Of a DNA stretch of 8,629 nucleotides, positions 6,546 to 8,629 are shown piece after piece (position 1 is the stretch's first letter; each line of letters opens with the position of its first letter). The notes under the pieces were generated by a model, which saw only the letters and a list, made by a program, of their open reading frames with translations, had not been told where the DNA came from and did not search any database. The position numbers and the translations under genes are program-made. The stretch comes from Promethearchaeota archaeon (GTDB taxonomy: Archaea; Asgardarchaeota; Lokiarchaeia; Sigynarchaeales; SOKP01): NCBI GenBank assembly GCA_019057775.1, contig JAHLWT010000168.1, positions 1 to 8,629 of the forward strand. The letters are read 5' to 3'.

Positions 6546-7460
6546 TTAGCCAGACAAGTATCCCCAGTCATTCATTATTTCCAGATCTTTTTTTACGCAC
6601 TCCAGCGGGCTTTTACCCTGGTAGGCCTCCTGTTCGATAATAAATAACCATGTACCTCCCTTTGTTCTGCTTAAATCAATTACCTTCTTCGGGTCAACGA
6701 GACCCTGACCAAGAATGGTACTTTCAAAGCCCTCACCGCCATTTTCTTTTTTAATCATATCTTTTACATGGATATTTTCGAACCTTCCCGGATACCGGTT
6801 TATAATATCAATTGCTTTGGCTCCCGCGATGTACATATTACCAATATCCAGTTGCTGGGAAACCTTATCCTCATCCGTGTTTTTCATCATAAGATCGAAT
6901 AAATTTTCATTATTCAGCTTGAGGCTGAATTCAAAGTCATGGTTGTGATAGCCAAATTTCATCCCTGATTTTTGGCATAGTTCGCCACACTTGTTAAAAA
7001 CTTCCATGAATTTCATAAATGGATCATAACTCCTTAAACTTTCATCAAGCCAGGGAGAGATAACGAATTTCTGACCGCATGTGGCAGCATCTTCAATGGT
7101 ATATTTCCAGGGGTCGTTAAAGTCATTTCTTGTTTTATCCCAGTGCTCTTCATTTAAAACAGTATGCCCGCTTGGCATTTTCAGTCCCAGATCATCCAGT
7201 ATCTTTTTAAACTCAACAGCATTATACCCGTAAAATTTCCTGTTGTCATAATTCGCATGTTCAACATGCCTGTATCCCATACCTGCAATTTGTTTCAGGG
7301 TTCCCAGCGGATCTGCTTCCATATCATCCCTGACACTATAAAGCTGAATTCCAACAACTTCACCTCTTTTACCTGAAGCTAAGAGTGAGCTCGAAAAAAG
7401 AGAGGTACCTGCTAAAGTAATGGCACTGGTTTTAATAAAACTACGTCTGGTTGTTTTCAT
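6546..7460 (-). CDS. Tat-exported sugar phosphate isomerase/epimerase-like TIM barrel
   Basis: This 304-residue protein of the AP-endonuclease-2/xylose-isomerase-like TIM-barrel superfamily starts with a twin-arginine signal (TTRRSFIKTSAITLAG, residues 3-18) and is probably mature after about residue 29. Barrel landmarks in order: VGIQLYSVRDDM (36-47, beta-1), GYRHVEH with metal-type Glu67, KFGYHNHDFEF (168-178) with His172 and His174, QQLDIGNMY with Asp205, ENIHVKDM with His231 and Asp234, and IIEQE with Glu276/Glu278. The divalent-metal residues of the family all appear present. Relatives include hydroxypyruvate isomerase, inosose dehydratase and enzymes acting on 3-keto sugars, so the exact reaction cannot be read from sequence. 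It lies 57 bases behind the start-proximal paralogue on the same strand, giving a likely two-gene operon. Its TAA stop is followed in frame by the truncated copy at 6204-6545. Confidence 0.9.
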   Translation of the reverse strand: MKTTRRSFIKTSAITLAGTSLFSSSLLASGKRGEVVGIQLYSVRDDMEADPLGTLKQIAGMGYRHVEHANYDNRKFYGYNAVEFKKILDDLGLKMPSGHTVLNEEHWDKTRNDFNDPWKYTIEDAATCGQKFVISPWLDESLRSYDPFMKFMEVFNKCGELCQKSGMKFGYHNHDFEFSLKLNNENLFDLMMKNTDEDKVSQQLDIGNMYIAGAKAIDIINRYPGRFENIHVKDMIKKENGGEGFESTILGQGLVDPKKVIDLSRTKGGTWLFIIEQEAYQGKSPLECVKKDLEIMNDWGYLSG

Positions 7461-7517
7461 GTTTTGGCTGATTTGAGTGATTAATTAATTTGTTTATATT
7501 AATAAAAAGCAATTTCT

Positions 7518-8582
7518 TTAGGTAAGCGCTTTTTTGCAGAATTCAACACACCTCCTGACCTCTTTGATTGCATCCGAGTCTTCAGGAACCGGATATTCCA
7601 GTTCAATGTCACAAAAGACATTCCATTTCTTCTTCTTAATTAATTGAAGGATTTCAGCAATTTGAGCATCACCTTCCCCGAATGGAACGGTATCCCCTTC
7701 AAATGTCCGGTCTTTTACATGAATACTTAGTAAACGGCCTTGATTTCCCAGTTCATTTACCAATGGTAAAGCAGATTGGCCAGTCCCGGCAGCATAATGT
7801 CCGATATCAAGGTTAGCCATTATACTTTTACCATAGGAGAAATATGGACCTTCTGAATAGGTGGTTGGCGTTAATTGTGTATGGTTGTGAAAGCCAATAG
7901 CTATTTTATGCTTATCAGCCAATCCACCTAATTTCTTTGCTTTTGCTTCATCTAACTCAGTTGTTATACCTTTGGCCCCCATTGTTTTAGCAACATTAAA
8001 CATATATTCAAGTTCCTCAGAAGAGACTTCATCTCCCCCGATATTGTCAAATTTTACTATATTAATATCAACCCCGGCATTATTGTACATTTCACGGATT
8101 TCTTTAAACTTATCCATTGATGTAATGGTTTTACGCCAGGTGATAATTTCTTCCCGCTTTTTATTTATTGCTTCCCGCATCTCGGGGGTCATTTGAAAGC
8201 GGCCGCGACGTTGTTGTCCTTCAGGAACGCTGTCCCTTTCCCCGGCCGGTCTTTCCGGCCTAAACTCTGCCATAATTTCCCTTATATTAATAGTTGGAGC
8301 CCCTGCGGATTCTTCAATCGGACCCGACATTAACTCACATGAACTTAATCCACATTGAACCAGATAATCCAGAGTATCTTCAGCATTGGTGCCTGGAAGG
8401 CTTCTGAAACTATAAGTAATAGCTCCGATTTTAACACCCCCGAATGTAGAATCAGGCATTATTAATCCATAAGCATTACCCTTGACAAATCGGGGCATAA
8501 AAGAAAATGCTGCAGCAGCAGCAGTAATTCCAATAAACCTGCGCCGGTCTATTTGTTCATTCTGTTTGTTTTGTTTATTCAT
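7518..8582 (-). CDS. Tat-exported AP-endonuclease-2-like TIM-barrel protein (sugar isomerase-like)
   Basis: This 354-residue protein has a Tat-type signal: a polar Asn/Gln-rich start (MNKQNKQNEQ), then DRRRFIGITAAAAAFSF, with likely cleavage near GNA36. Five of the alanines are encoded by a short GCA repeat (8512-8523). Barrel landmarks are KIGAITYSFRSL (51-62), SCELMSG with metal-type Glu83, GFHNH (230-234), ANLDIGHY with Asp259, IHVKD (287-291), FGEGD (301-305) and DIELEYP with Glu327. An Arg/Glu/Gln-rich charged insertion at about 107-150 separates the second and third barrel units; such inserts are common in secreted members. The fold points to isomerisation, epimerisation or hydration of a sugar or keto-sugar outside the cytoplasm, substrate unknown. 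It is first in the probable operon. A 3' partial copy lies 1314 bases downstream. The upstream 47 bases are AT-rich with no clear promoter, so the operon may start outside the window. Confidence 0.92.
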   Translation of the reverse strand: MNKQNKQNEQIDRRRFIGITAAAAAFSFMPRFVKGNAYGLIMPDSTFGGVKIGAITYSFRSLPGTNAEDTLDYLVQCGLSSCELMSGPIEESAGAPTINIREIMAEFRPERPAGERDSVPEGQQRRGRFQMTPEMREAINKKREEIITWRKTITSMDKFKEIREMYNNAGVDINIVKFDNIGGDEVSSEELEYMFNVAKTMGAKGITTELDEAKAKKLGGLADKHKIAIGFHNHTQLTPTTYSEGPYFSYGKSIMANLDIGHYAAGTGQSALPLVNELGNQGRLLSIHVKDRTFEGDTVPFGEGDAQIAEILQLIKKKKWNVFCDIELEYPVPEDSDAIKEVRRCVEFCKKALT

Positions 8583-8629
8583 AATTTTTTCAATTAGGTT
8601 TTAATTATTTACTGTAAGAAAACTTATAA

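Noticed and set aside
6204..6548. Stop-codon readthrough joining the isomerase-like gene to the truncated copy
   Set aside because: The frame is kept, but a one-in-three match is expected by chance. The stop is TAA, the least leaky codon, and the added piece is only a third of a barrel.

Overview
This window looks like chromosomal DNA of a member of the Bacteroidota, probably an environmental Bacteroidales/Marinilabiliales-type polysaccharide degrader. The evidence is AT-rich intergenic DNA, start codons without a clear Shine-Dalgarno sequence, many secreted proteins, a TonB-plug protein of a family typical of this phylum, a carboxypeptidase-like regulatory domain protein, and Tat-exported sugar-isomerase-like TIM barrels. 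The genus is inference. No rRNA, tRNA, CRISPR array, transposase or recognisable phage gene is visible.

Layout from left to right. Positions 39-458 (minus strand) hold two 5'-truncated gene remnants in one reading frame: the tail of an unidentified, probably all-beta protein (336-458) and the last third of a GH5-type cellulase (39-335). A small intact secreted lipocalin-like protein follows (503-970, minus), then a 422-base gene-free stretch. The only plus-strand gene (1393-3828) encodes an 811-residue envelope protein with a macroglobulin-like N-terminal part and a TonB-plug-like C-terminal part. It converges on a minus-strand protein with an N-terminal carboxypeptidase-like regulatory domain (3902-4885). 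Just upstream of that gene is a compact structured element (about 4958-5031) that can fold into a fully paired three-way junction. Next come a secreted SagB/ThcOx-like nitroreductase (5202-5843, minus) and a gene-free stretch with a 32-base palindrome and a second hairpin. The right part holds two Tat-type secreted AP-endonuclease-2/xylose-isomerase-like TIM-barrel proteins in a probable operon (7518-8582, then 6546-7460, both minus), followed by a decapitated copy of the last third of the first one (6204-6545).

The isomerase-like pair fits exported or periplasmic conversion of oxidised or unusual sugars, and the GH5 remnant suggests that this neighbourhood once held more glycan-degradation genes. 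The most notable features are structural. Three 3'-terminal gene fragments, all on the minus strand, lie just behind intact genes. One of them shows a sharp mosaic: 244 bases identical to its paralogue next to 73 bases only about 81% identical, which points to recent gene conversion or an assembly chimera. The three-way-junction element resembles a REP/MITE-type mobile or regulatory repeat. I see no complete, clearly new multi-gene system.
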